From NCBI GenBank assembly GCA_042140185.1, contig CP159477.1, positions 1,798,001 to 1,862,000 on the forward strand: 64,000 nt of DNA. Direction: 5' to 3'. The notes beneath the pieces were generated by a model. That model did not search any database. It had not been told where the DNA came from and saw only the letters and a program-made list of their open reading frames with translations. Every line of letters starts with the position of its first letter. The stretch's first letter is position 1. A program made the translations under genes and the position numbers. The stretch is from JANSXG01 sp024743075 (GTDB taxonomy: Bacteria; Planctomycetota; Phycisphaerae; Phycisphaerales; UBA1924). Shown piece by piece: positions 27,099-35,560 of this stretch.

Positions 27099-27971
27099 AT
27101 GCGATTCGCTCACAATCTGCTGGAACTGTGCAAGTTTTGCGTGCTGCTCACGGGTCTGGCGTGTTCCGTCGGGTGCGCGGAGCGAGCGGAGCCGACGTCG
27201 GAAGGCGAGGTCCGGCTCGCCGTGCTTTCACCCGCGCTCGCGGACACGCTTCACCGACTCGGACACGCGGAACTGATCGTCGGGCGTCAGCAGTTCGACC
27301 GGTTCACGGATCAGGATGTGCCAGCCGTCGGCGACCTGTCGGGTATCGATTACGAGACGCTGCTTCTCGTCCGCCCGACGCACATCATCGCGCAGCAGAC
27401 GCAAGCCGGCTTACCGAAGCGCCTGCACAGCATCGCGGGCGAGCGGGGTTGGACGATTCATGAGCTCCCCCTGCTCACGCTGGACGACTCGATCGCCTCG
27501 ATCGAAGTGCTCGACTCTCTGGCGGGCGGCTCCGGCGAAGCGGGGTCGAAACTTGCCGAGCAACTCCGACAGTCCCTGAAACCCGACCTCTCGCTCGGAA
27601 AGACGGCGATCGTGGCTTCGGCTGCGCCGCTGGCGGTCATCGGACCCGGGGCGTTTCACTGGGAGATCGTCCGTGCGCTCGGCGGCGAACCGGTTCCCGT
27701 TTCCGGTCCTGCGTACCTGACCCTCGACGCGGAGTCGTTCGCGGCTCTGGCTCCTGACACGATCGTGGTGCTCGCGCCCGGTGAGAATCCGGACGCACCC
27801 GTGGGGGAACTGCTCGGCGCCGCATCGGCCATCGGTATGGAGGCGGTGGCCGGCGGGCGCGTGATCGTGGTGACCGATCCGAAGTGCATGCTCCCTTCGA
27901 CGGCGATGCTTGATTTCATCGAGCGTATCCGGGCCGAAGCACAGCGGCTGGGACCGGCACCGGACTCCTGA
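27099..27971 (+). CDS. periplasmic substrate-binding lipoprotein of a BtuF/FhuD-type importer
   Basis: A 290-residue class III substrate-binding protein. The N-terminus is a lipoprotein signal (CVLLTGLACSVGC, with a lipobox Cys), then RLAVLSPALADTLHRLG, the typical first strand of BtuF-like proteins, VGDLSGIDYETLLLVRPTHII and a second lobe of Rossmann type. Such proteins bind cobalamin, haem or siderophores, and the sequence does not say which. It is followed within 30 bases by the permease and the ATPase, forming a complete ABC importer. No cobalamin riboswitch is apparent in the 65-base upstream gap. Confidence 0.85.
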   Translation: MRFAHNLLELCKFCVLLTGLACSVGCAERAEPTSEGEVRLAVLSPALADTLHRLGHAELIVGRQQFDRFTDQDVPAVGDLSGIDYETLLLVRPTHIIAQQTQAGLPKRLHSIAGERGWTIHELPLLTLDDSIASIEVLDSLAGGSGEAGSKLAEQLRQSLKPDLSLGKTAIVASAAPLAVIGPGAFHWEIVRALGGEPVPVSGPAYLTLDAESFAALAPDTIVVLAPGENPDAPVGELLGAASAIGMEAVAGGRVIVVTDPKCMLPSTAMLDFIERIRAEAQRLGPAPDS

Positions 27972-27999
27972 CGGCGGCGTCGGCTACCCTGAGCGTCGG

Positions 28000-29007
28000 A
28001 TGAATCGTCGGAGCGCCATCGTGATCGCGTGTCTGGGTGTCGGGGCGACGCTTTTGTTCGCTGTGCGCGTACTGGTCGGACCGCTTGGGTTCGGCGTTCC
28101 GGCGGACAGCGTCATCCGAGAACTCCGGCTGCTGTCCGCGTGCTCGGCCGCGGTGATCGGCGCCGCTTTGGCCGCGAGCGGCACGCTGCTTCAAGCGACG
28201 CTTCGCAACCCGCTCGCGTCGCCCTGGGTGCTCGGGCTGACCTCCGGGGCATCACTGGGCGTGGTCACGGTGATCGTCGCCGGAGGCTCGGGTACGGGGC
28301 TTGAGTCAGTCGGGGCGATGGTCGGCGCCTTTACGGCACTCGGGCTGGTCTACTCGCTCGCTCGTCGTCGCGGCCTCCTCGATCCGGTCGCGCTCCTGCT
28401 GATCGGCGTAATGATCAGCGTGTGCTTCGGGGCGCTGACCATGCTGTTGCAGCAGTTCCTCCCCGACCGCGGTCTGGCCCGCTTCAGTCGTTGGATGCTT
28501 GGGACAGTGAGCGAACAGACGCCGTGGCCGGTGCTCGGCGGAATGGGCTTTCTGACCCTTCTGGGCGTCTTGGTCGCAATGGCTCTCGGTCGACAACTGG
28601 ACGCCGCGACCCTGCCCGATGACGAGGCACGATCCGTCGGCGTGAACCCCGACCGGCTTCGCGCGGTGTGCTTCGGGATCGCCGGCGTCCTGACGGCCGG
28701 AACGGTTCTGCTGGCGGGGCCGATCGGCTTCGTGGGATTGGTGAGCCCGCACATCGCACGGCTGCTGGTGGGAGCAACGCATCGCCAGTTGGTCCTCGCG
28801 TCGGCGCTGATCGGAGCCGGGTTCGTGATCGCTTCGGATCTGGCCTCGGTGTGCATTTCCATCTGGACGGCGTCGTCGGATGCGGTCATCGCCACGGGGC
28901 GGATCCCGGTCGGGATCCTGACGGCGCTCATCGGCGCGCCGGTCTTCATCGGCATGCTTCTCAGCGGGATGCGCCGGAGACTCGCCGGTCCGACGGAGGG
29001 GATCTGA
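28000..29007 (+). CDS. BtuC/FecCD-family ABC permease
   Basis: A 335-residue permease with about ten membrane helices. The family motif LLSACSAAVIGAALAASGTLLQATLRNPLASPWVLGLTSGA (residues 45-85, fragmentary here) is strongly conserved in vitamin B12/siderophore permeases, and later helices carry GPIGFVGLVSPHIAR, the coupling-helix region for the ATPase. The ATG at 28000 has GAGCGTCGG upstream. It lies between the substrate-binding lipoprotein and the ATPase, which starts 4 bases after its stop. Confidence 0.93.
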   Translation: MNRRSAIVIACLGVGATLLFAVRVLVGPLGFGVPADSVIRELRLLSACSAAVIGAALAASGTLLQATLRNPLASPWVLGLTSGASLGVVTVIVAGGSGTGLESVGAMVGAFTALGLVYSLARRRGLLDPVALLLIGVMISVCFGALTMLLQQFLPDRGLARFSRWMLGTVSEQTPWPVLGGMGFLTLLGVLVAMALGRQLDAATLPDDEARSVGVNPDRLRAVCFGIAGVLTAGTVLLAGPIGFVGLVSPHIARLLVGATHRQLVLASALIGAGFVIASDLASVCISIWTASSDAVIATGRIPVGILTALIGAPVFIGMLLSGMRRRLAGPTEGI

Positions 29008-29010
29008 ATA

Positions 29011-29808
29011 GTGACACTCCGTTGCGATCAACTCGGCTACACGTACTCCACCGGCAAACGCGCGGCGCTGCGCGATGTCTCCTTTGCGTTCGATGCGCCG
29101 GTGACCGCGATCATCGGGCCAAACGGAGCCGGCAAGTCGACGCTGCTGCGCCTGCTCGCGGGCGTTGCAGACAGTCGCGGCCAGGCTGGCAAGATCGAAC
29201 TGGACGGGTGGGCGCTCAACGAGATACCCGTCGCTGATCGGGTTCGTCGAATGGCGTATGTGTCACAAACGCCGCGAGTCGCCGCACCCCTGACCGTCGC
29301 GGAGGTCGTCGGGCTGGGGCGTGCGGTGCAGGCCCCCGATCGCGATGCGGTTCGGCGGGCCCTCGCGAGCGTCGGACTCGTCGATCGCTTCAACGACCGA
29401 TTCGAGCATCTCAGTATCGGGCAGCGACAGCTCGCGGCGTTCGCAAGGGTTCTTGCCCAGTTCGACGGTCCCGCAACCGATCGGACCCGCTACTTGCTGG
29501 CCGACGAGCCGGTGGCTGCGCTCGATCCCCGCCACGCGATCGTGATCGCGGATCAGATCCGCAAGGCGTCCGGTCGAGGCATTCGGAGCGTTCTGGTCGT
29601 GCACGATGTCGGTTTCGCGGGAGCGGTCGCGGATCGGGTGGTTTGTCTGGGCCGGGGCGGCACGGTGCAAGCGCAAGGGCCTCCGAGTGAGGTCCTCAAG
29701 CAGGATGTGCTGGAAGAATTGTTCGGGTGCCGATTCGGGGATTCGGCAGCGGCGCACCCTCGCCCGCTGTACGGAGAGGCTGCTTCCGGATCACTCGGAG
29801 CGTGCTAG
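29011..29808 (+). CDS. ABC transporter ATPase of the BtuCDF-type importer
   Basis: A 265-residue ATPase with Walker A GPNGAGKST, signature LSIGQRQ, Walker B LLADEP and switch His VHD, plus the Q-loop VSQ. The start is GTG, four bases after the permease stop. The C-terminal 20 residues are variable. It energises uptake by the permease above. A -10-like TAGACT at 29807 overlaps its own stop region and could serve the following gene. Confidence 0.93.
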   Translation: MTLRCDQLGYTYSTGKRAALRDVSFAFDAPVTAIIGPNGAGKSTLLRLLAGVADSRGQAGKIELDGWALNEIPVADRVRRMAYVSQTPRVAAPLTVAEVVGLGRAVQAPDRDAVRRALASVGLVDRFNDRFEHLSIGQRQLAAFARVLAQFDGPATDRTRYLLADEPVAALDPRHAIVIADQIRKASGRGIRSVLVVHDVGFAGAVADRVVCLGRGGTVQAQGPPSEVLKQDVLEELFGCRFGDSAAAHPRPLYGEAASGSLGAC

Positions 29809-29859
29809 ACTCCAATTGCTGAAACCGGTGGCACCCTCATTGCCGCAAAGGGAGACCGC

Positions 29860-30660
29860 ATGGGCAACAACTGGATCAACCTGCTGATCATCCTGCTGGC
29901 CTTCGGTGGCCCGGCGCTGAGTTGGATTGTCCAGCAACTGCGAGAGAAGGCCGAGCAGAAGCGCATGCGTCTGGAGCTCCAACGGCGCCGCGATGAGGAA
30001 TTGCGGACCGGGCGTAGCGCGGGCGACGAAGACCTCCCGAAGCTCCAGTCGAAGGCCGAAGATCGCGCGAGCGAGTTGCAGCGCCTCGCTGAACGGCGTC
30101 AGCAGCAGCTCCGTGAGTTGAGGGCACGTCAGGCGCAGAAGCAGACCGGCGGCACCCAGACCGCGCCCGTACCGATCCCGGCGAACCGGCGCGGTCCCGC
30201 AGCGGGGCAGAGATCGTCCGGGGCACCGGCGCCGGGCCGTGCCGTGCCCGGACCGGCGAAGCGTCGTGAATCAAGGACTGCCCAGCGAAGCAGTTCACAG
30301 CAATCGCCGCCGATCGTGGATCGAACCCCCACTCAGACTCCGGTGGTGTCGGACACCATCAACATCCAGCAAGCCATGCGCGAATCGGCGCCGGCGGCGC
30401 TGGATCAAGCCTCGATCGCTCAGCAGCTTCAGCAACTCAAGTCCGATGGAGCCGCGCGGAAGCCCGCGGAGCGGTCGGTCCATTCTCGTGAGCGACGCGA
30501 GAGTCCCGCTCTCGGGCGCGAGGTGCACAGCCTGCTCCGGGGTGCGCGGACCAGAGACCCATCCAAGCCGAGCCTTGCGGCCCTTTACGCCGTGAGCGAG
30601 GTGCTGGCTCCGCCGGTCTCACTGCGAGACCAGAAGGGCGACGGCGGCGTGATCCTCTGA
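29860..30660 (+). CDS. membrane-anchored coiled-coil protein of unknown function
   Basis: A 266-residue protein with a single N-terminal transmembrane helix (NWINLLIILLAFGGPALSWIV), then a cytoplasmic-type highly charged coiled coil (REKAEQKRMRLELQRRRDEELR, SELQRLAERRQQQLRELRARQ), then a long Pro/Gln/Ser-rich disordered part and a short C-terminal helix (LAALYAVSEVLAPPVSL). AAAGGGAG precedes the ATG. Nothing catalytic is visible. The C-terminal piece looks conserved and may be the functional end, which I infer only from its low-complexity contrast. Confidence 0.75.
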   Translation: MGNNWINLLIILLAFGGPALSWIVQQLREKAEQKRMRLELQRRRDEELRTGRSAGDEDLPKLQSKAEDRASELQRLAERRQQQLRELRARQAQKQTGGTQTAPVPIPANRRGPAAGQRSSGAPAPGRAVPGPAKRRESRTAQRSSSQQSPPIVDRTPTQTPVVSDTINIQQAMRESAPAALDQASIAQQLQQLKSDGAARKPAERSVHSRERRESPALGREVHSLLRGARTRDPSKPSLAALYAVSEVLAPPVSLRDQKGDGGVIL

Positions 30661-30705
30661 ATCGCGTGCGCGACCGGTCTGTCGGCGGGTTCGAGACTGT
30701 CCCGA

Positions 30706-30711
30706 TATACT
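30706..30711 (+). promoter_or_regulatory. -10-like TATACT upstream of pepP-accB-accC
   Basis: TATACT sits 10 bases before the pepP start, so the transcript would be nearly leaderless. No clear -35 is seen. Confidence 0.4.
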
Positions 30712-30720
30712 GCCCGTCCT

Positions 30721-31830
30721 ATGGCCAAACGAGAACAATCAGCATCTCCATTTTCGGCGCGGCTGAAACAACTCCGAGCGATCCTGCGCCAGCGCGAACT
30801 CGATGCGCTGCTGATCACGAACCCGGCGGACATCCATTACCTCACGGGTTTCCGGGGCGAGGACAGTTACGCGATCGTCGCGTCACGCCAGTTGGCGATC
30901 GTCAGCGATTTTCGCTTCGCAGAAGAACTCGAACGCCTCGACCGGGTCAAGGTCGTCATGCGGTCCGGTTCGATCGCTCGCGCGACGGCCGAGCATCTCG
31001 ACAGGCTGGGGCTCGAGACGGTTGGTCTGCAGGGTGAGTACGTAACCCTCGCGCAACGCAACGCGCTCGTCAAGGAACTCGGTCGCGGGGGCGCGAAACG
31101 GCTCCGCTCGACCTCCGACCTGGTCGGCGAACTCAGGCTTTACAAGACCGAGGACGAGGTCAAAGCGATCCGTAAGGCGATCAAGGTGCAGCAGGACGCG
31201 CTCGTCGCGACGCTGGAGACCGTTGCGCCGGGGCAGACCGAACTCGAAGTGTGCGCGCAACTCGAGTTCGAGATGAAGTGCCGCGGCTCGGAGAAGCCCG
31301 CCTTCGGACCGATCGTGGCCGCCCAGGCGAACGGTTCGCTGCCACACGCTGTACCGGGCAAGACAAAGCTCGCCAAGGGCAAGCCGCTGCTCATCGACTG
31401 GGGCGCAACGGTCGGCGGGTATCGCAGCGATATGACCCGCACTTTCTCGCTGGGCAAGTGGTCGCGGCAGATGCGCGAGATCTACGAGATCACCCACGAG
31501 GCGTTCCTGACTGCTATCGACGCCGTTCGCCCCGGCATGACCGGCAGGGAACTGGACGCCGTCGCGCGCGACATCATCACCGCCGCGGGCTACGGCGAGG
31601 CGTTCGGGCACAGCCTGGGGCACGGCATCGGACTGGATGTCCACGAGGGCCCGCGTGTGGCCAAGACCTCGGAAACCGAACTGCAGCCGGGCATGGTCAT
31701 CACGATCGAGCCGGGCATCTACCTGCCCGGGATTGGCGGAGTCCGCATCGAAAACGATATCCTCGTGACCCCGCGCGGCGGGAAAGACCTCTGCAGCCTC
31801 CCGACCGACATGGAGTGGGCGACCCTATGA
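30721..31830 (+). CDS. pepP: M24 Xaa-Pro aminopeptidase
   Basis: A 369-residue creatinase/prolidase-fold peptidase that removes N-terminal residues preceding proline. The dinuclear metal ligands are in place: the two Asp in DWGATVGGYRSDMTRTF, the His in GHSLGHGIGLDVHEGP, the Glu in TIEPGIY and the Glu in RIENDILVT. The N-terminal creatinase-like domain begins at ARLKQLRAILRQRELDALLITN. Length is typical for the Bacillus YqhT-like group, and pepP-accB-accC order is well known (yqhT-accB-accC). Its TGA overlaps the accB ATG (ATGA). Substrate preference is not shown. Confidence 0.93.
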   Translation: MAKREQSASPFSARLKQLRAILRQRELDALLITNPADIHYLTGFRGEDSYAIVASRQLAIVSDFRFAEELERLDRVKVVMRSGSIARATAEHLDRLGLETVGLQGEYVTLAQRNALVKELGRGGAKRLRSTSDLVGELRLYKTEDEVKAIRKAIKVQQDALVATLETVAPGQTELEVCAQLEFEMKCRGSEKPAFGPIVAAQANGSLPHAVPGKTKLAKGKPLLIDWGATVGGYRSDMTRTFSLGKWSRQMREIYEITHEAFLTAIDAVRPGMTGRELDAVARDIITAAGYGEAFGHSLGHGIGLDVHEGPRVAKTSETELQPGMVITIEPGIYLPGIGGVRIENDILVTPRGGKDLCSLPTDMEWATL

Positions 31831-32309
31831 TCGATATTCGTAAGCTCAAAGAACTCGTCAAACTGATGGTCGAGAACGACCTTTCGGAACTCGACTTGAA
31901 GGACGAGCAGGAATCCGTCTCGCTGCGTCGCCCCTACGCCAGCGCCGGGACGGCGATGATGCCGGCTTCGGCCCCCGCCGCAGCTCCTCAACAGGCGCCG
32001 GCGCCGCCGGCCCAATCGGCGGCACCCGCGCAGCAGGCCGCTTCCGGTCCGGACGATGAGGACGCGGGTCTTGTCCCGATCATCTCGCCAATGGTCGGCA
32101 CGTTCTATTCGTCGCCGGATCCGGAAAGCCCGGCGTACATCTCAGTGGGCGACAACGTCAGTCAGGAGACGACCGTCTGTATCGTTGAAGCGATGAAGGT
32201 GTTCAGCGAGATCAAGGCCGAGTGCTCGGGCAAGATCGCCAAGATCCTCGTGAAGAACGCTGAGCCAGTCGAATACGGCCAGCCGCTCTTCCTCGTTCGC
32301 CCGTCCTGA
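31827..32309 (+). CDS. accB: biotin carboxyl carrier protein of acetyl-CoA carboxylase
   Basis: A 160-residue BCCP. The C-terminal lipoyl-type domain has VEAMKVFSE with the biotinylated Lys124, preceded by an Ala/Pro/Gln-rich flexible linker (residues 40-80). The N-terminal 30 residues (IDIRKLKELVKLMVENDLSELDL) are the conserved assembly helix of AccB. It carries the carboxybiotin between AccC and the carboxyltransferase in malonyl-CoA synthesis. It overlaps pepP by 4 bases and precedes accC by 28. Confidence 0.96.
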   Translation: MIDIRKLKELVKLMVENDLSELDLKDEQESVSLRRPYASAGTAMMPASAPAAAPQQAPAPPAQSAAPAQQAASGPDDEDAGLVPIISPMVGTFYSSPDPESPAYISVGDNVSQETTVCIVEAMKVFSEIKAECSGKIAKILVKNAEPVEYGQPLFLVRPS

Positions 32310-32337
32310 TCCCCCCCACGAAGCGCACGGCGGCCCC

Positions 32338-33681
32338 ATGCTCAAGCGAGTTCTGATTGCCAACCGTGGAGAGATCGCTCTCCGGATCATCCGCGCATGT
32401 CGCGATCTCGGCATCGAGTGCGTCTGCGTGTTCTCCGAGGCGGACGCCGAGGCACCCTACCTGAAGCTGGCCGACAAGGCCGTGTGTATCGGTCCCGGGC
32501 CGGCGAGCCAGAGTTATCTCTCGATCCCCCGGATCATCGCCGCGGCAGAAATCACCGGCTGTGACTCGATCCATCCCGGCTACGGCTTCCTCGCGGAGAA
32601 CGCCCACTTCGCCGAAGTGTGCAAGGACTCGAATTTCGTCTTCATCGGGCCGTCCCACGAAGCGATGGCCCTGCTCGGCGACAAGATCAGTTGCAAGCAG
32701 ATGGCGCGCAAGGCCAAGGTCCCCGTCTTCCCCGGATCGGACGGCGCGATCGAGGACCCCGAAGAAGCCATCGAGGTCGGGAAAAAGATCGGCTTCCCGC
32801 TCATCGTGAAGGCCGCGGCGGGCGGCGGTGGACGAGGGATGCGTGTCGTGCGAACCGAGGCCGAACTCGCGCCGGCGATCAAGCAGGCCACGCAGGAAGC
32901 ATCCGCGGCCTTCGGCAACGGCGCGGTATACGTCGAGAAGTTTCTTGAGCACGCACGCCACGTCGAAGTCCAGGTCATCGGCGACAGCCACGGCAACGCC
33001 GTTCACCTCTACGAACGCGACTGCTCCACCCAGCGCCGGCATCAGAAACTCATCGAAGAAGCACCGGGGCCGGGAATCGACCCGAAGAAGCGTGATGATG
33101 TCTGCAAGTCCGCGGCCCGACTGATCAAGAACGCCGCTTACTCGGGCGCCGCGACCGTCGAGTTCCTGATGGATGAGAAGCAGAATTTCTACCTGCTCGA
33201 GGTGAACACCCGCGTGCAGGTCGAACACCCGGTCACGGAGATGATCACCGGCGTCGACATCGTCGCGACCGGCATCCGCGTCGCCGGCGGCGAGCCCCTG
33301 CCGTTCAAGCAGAAAGACATCTCGATCAACGGACACGCCATCGAGTGCCGGATCAACGCCGAAAACCCGGATCGGAACTTCGCTCCGTCTCCGGGCACGA
33401 TTGAGCAGTTCGCCGCCCCGGGCGGACTCGGCGTCCGCATGGACACCCACGTCGTACCCGGTTACCGCGTGCCCCCGACCTACGACTCCATGATCGCCAA
33501 GCTGATCGTGCACGCACCGACGCGTGAGGCGTGCATCAGGCGCACCAAGCGTGCGCTCTCTGAAATGCGGATCGAGCCGATCCACACGACAATCGGCCTG
33601 CACATGCAGCTCATGGATAACTCGAGCTTCAAGAAGGGCGGGATGGACATCCATTTCCTGGAGCGTCTTCTTAAGAAGTAG
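32338..33681 (+). CDS. accC: biotin carboxylase
   Basis: A 447-residue ATP-grasp enzyme that carboxylates biotin on AccB. It starts LKRVLIANRGEIALRIIRACRDLG; the ATP-grasp glycine loop GGGGRGMRVV, the active-site RDCSTQRRHQK and the EVNTRVQVEHPVTE motif are all present. Length is normal. The operon continues from accB. The 3' end was also predicted as antisense by a longer YkgJ reading frame on the minus strand; a frameshift explanation for that is given with that gene. Confidence 0.97.
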   Translation: MLKRVLIANRGEIALRIIRACRDLGIECVCVFSEADAEAPYLKLADKAVCIGPGPASQSYLSIPRIIAAAEITGCDSIHPGYGFLAENAHFAEVCKDSNFVFIGPSHEAMALLGDKISCKQMARKAKVPVFPGSDGAIEDPEEAIEVGKKIGFPLIVKAAAGGGGRGMRVVRTEAELAPAIKQATQEASAAFGNGAVYVEKFLEHARHVEVQVIGDSHGNAVHLYERDCSTQRRHQKLIEEAPGPGIDPKKRDDVCKSAARLIKNAAYSGAATVEFLMDEKQNFYLLEVNTRVQVEHPVTEMITGVDIVATGIRVAGGEPLPFKQKDISINGHAIECRINAENPDRNFAPSPGTIEQFAAPGGLGVRMDTHVVPGYRVPPTYDSMIAKLIVHAPTREACIRRTKRALSEMRIEPIHTTIGLHMQLMDNSSFKKGGMDIHFLERLLKK

Positions 33682-33687
33682 TCTTCT

Positions 33688-34205
33688 TCACACTCCGTCG
33701 TCCGGGTCAAGCCCGCCCGGTTCCGCTCGGCTGCGATCCTGCTTGTGCGCTGAATTCGGATTTCGCTTGCGGGCACGAATCCGCCACGACCGACGCCTTC
33801 GCACGTCTTGCCGAGCAGGTTCCACGACCTGCGCGACCCCATATGCTCTGGCCAGAACGGGAATGTGCGGCATTGCGTCGGCCGGTCCTCGTAGAGCGAG
33901 CAGATCAGCGAACCGGGTTCGGATTCCCGATCCAGAAAGACGCAATCGTGGTCTGCGGTGCCGTCAGGATTGATGTGCCGGGTCTCACGCAGCGAGCGCC
34001 CCGCCGGCGTGTCGTGCGTGTATCGCTCGTAGAACACCGCATAGGAGATCCTGAGGCGACGGGCGATCGCCTCGCCCTCCTGCCGAGAAAACAGCACGAA
34101 CCCGCTCGGGCCGGTGCAGCACTGGCCGCAGAGCGTGCACTCGAAGCGCACCGGCTCGTCGTCGAACCACTCCCGGCTCTCACTTCCATCGGATCCCTGA
34201 TTCAC
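33688..34205 (-). CDS. YkgJ-family cysteine-cluster protein (probable frameshift near the 3' end)
   Basis: A metal-binding (Zn/Fe-S) small protein. The first cluster is CTLCGQCC near residue 24, followed by CVFLD, a single Cys in LICSLYEDRPTQC and the R-T-F-P-F-W-P-E element, the YkgJ/UPF0153 layout. As sequenced, the frame runs 200 bases antisense into accC to 33480. If one G is restored near 33712-33718 the frame ends at 33688, giving NRGGLDPDDGV as the tail and no overlap with accC, about 172 residues. I annotate that end. Metal content and partner are unknown. Confidence 0.7.
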
Positions 34206-34206
34206 T

Positions 34207-35532
34207 TCATTTCCCGTTCACGCGGATCACGACGATGGTCTGGTCGTCATCACGGGTGCGTTCGCCGGTGTGCTCGAACAGGCGCTGGTGGATCGAACCG
34301 ATCACACAATCCGGCTCGCCGGTGCAGTCCTTCAGCGTCTCGATGAGCCGGTGCTTGCCGAACATCTCTCGCTGACCGTCAGCGTCGCGAGGGCCGAACG
34401 CTTCGACGATGCCATCGGTGTAAAGCACGAGAGTGTCGCCGTCTCCGAGTTGCAGCCGATCGGTCTCGTAGCCGATGTCGGTCGTGATGCCCAGCGGGAT
34501 CGAAGCCGCGCCGAGCACCTCCTCGACATTGCCGTCTTTGCGCCGCACGAGCGGCCGGTTGTGACCGGCGTTGGAGTATTCGAGGCCGTTTCGCTGCGCG
34601 TCAAAGACGCCAAAGAAGGCGGTGACGAAGTTGTTCTCGATCTTCTTGCGTACCAGTTCCTTGCTGACGCGCTCCAAGGTCGCGGCAGGATCGTGGTCGC
34701 CTGCGTAGGCGGAATGGAGCAACGCCTGGAGGATTGCCACCACCGTGGCCGCGCCAGCCCCGTGCCCCGCGACGTCTGCGATGATCACGCCGAACTTATT
34801 CCCCTCCATTTCGAAAAAATCGAAATAGTCGCCGCCGGCGTGTTTGCTGGTGAGATAGCTCGTCGCGATCTCAAGGCCCGACACCTTCGGTGTCACTTCC
34901 GGGAGCAGAGATCGCTGGATCGCCGCGATTTCCTGCAGCTGCTCGGAAAACTGCGCATTGAGTTCGTCGAGTTCCTTCTGGATCACAAGGTTTCGCGTCA
35001 CGCGACCGATGAGGTTCCCCCGCAGGATGAACTCTTCGACAAGATCCGGCGAAAACGCGTTCGGCTCGCGATGGAGGCCGATCGACCAGTTCAGCGCCTC
35101 GCCGTCGTCGAACAACGGTATCACCATGGCCGACCGGAATTCCGCGAGACTGTCGCCGAAGACCGGGTCCCCCGTGAGTTGCAGATTGTTCTCCAGATGC
35201 GGCAAGTCCCCGGCGATGATGTCGCCCGCCCAGCCGCCGGAATGCGTCGGTAACTCGTCCCAGTGTTTCCATGGGTTCCGACGGCCCCGCTCGCGATCGG
35301 CCGGCGACAGGACCGTTCCGGTGATCTTGTAGTCGCCCGGCCTGAGCCCGCGACGCGAAAGGCTGATGTAGCCCTGCCACGGCGAAAACTCGGCCATGGT
35401 CTTCGCGAACTCGCGCTGGACTTGCGCGGGATCGTGCATCCCGCTGATGCGACGCACCAGATCGGTCAGGAGCATGACCCGCCCTGAGGACATCAGGGCG
35501 GGTACGTTCGGATGATTGCCCGCGCTTGTCAC
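34207..35532 (-). CDS. GAF-type sensor with PP2C SpoIIE/RsbU phosphatase domain
   Basis: A 441-residue signalling protein. Residues 15-180 look like a GAF-type sensor (SAMVIPLFDDGEALNWSIGLHREP), then a short linker helix, and a PP2C-type phosphatase with its metal-binding residues: AGGDYFDFF, IADVAGHG, NAGHNRP, LVLYTDGI-E and DDQT near the end. RsbU-type proteins dephosphorylate an anti-sigma antagonist in partner-switching control. No anti-sigma factor or STAS gene is adjacent. Start is a GTG; alternative ATG at 35493. No membrane helices, so cytoplasmic. Confidence 0.9.
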   Translation of the reverse strand: MTSAGNHPNVPALMSSGRVMLLTDLVRRISGMHDPAQVQREFAKTMAEFSPWQGYISLSRRGLRPGDYKITGTVLSPADRERGRRNPWKHWDELPTHSGGWAGDIIAGDLPHLENNLQLTGDPVFGDSLAEFRSAMVIPLFDDGEALNWSIGLHREPNAFSPDLVEEFILRGNLIGRVTRNLVIQKELDELNAQFSEQLQEIAAIQRSLLPEVTPKVSGLEIATSYLTSKHAGGDYFDFFEMEGNKFGVIIADVAGHGAGAATVVAILQALLHSAYAGDHDPAATLERVSKELVRKKIENNFVTAFFGVFDAQRNGLEYSNAGHNRPLVRRKDGNVEEVLGAASIPLGITTDIGYETDRLQLGDGDTLVLYTDGIVEAFGPRDADGQREMFGKHRLIETLKDCTGEPDCVIGSIHQRLFEHTGERTRDDDQTIVVIRVNGK

Positions 35533-35560
35533 GGGGGCATTCTAGACCAACCGGGCCCCT

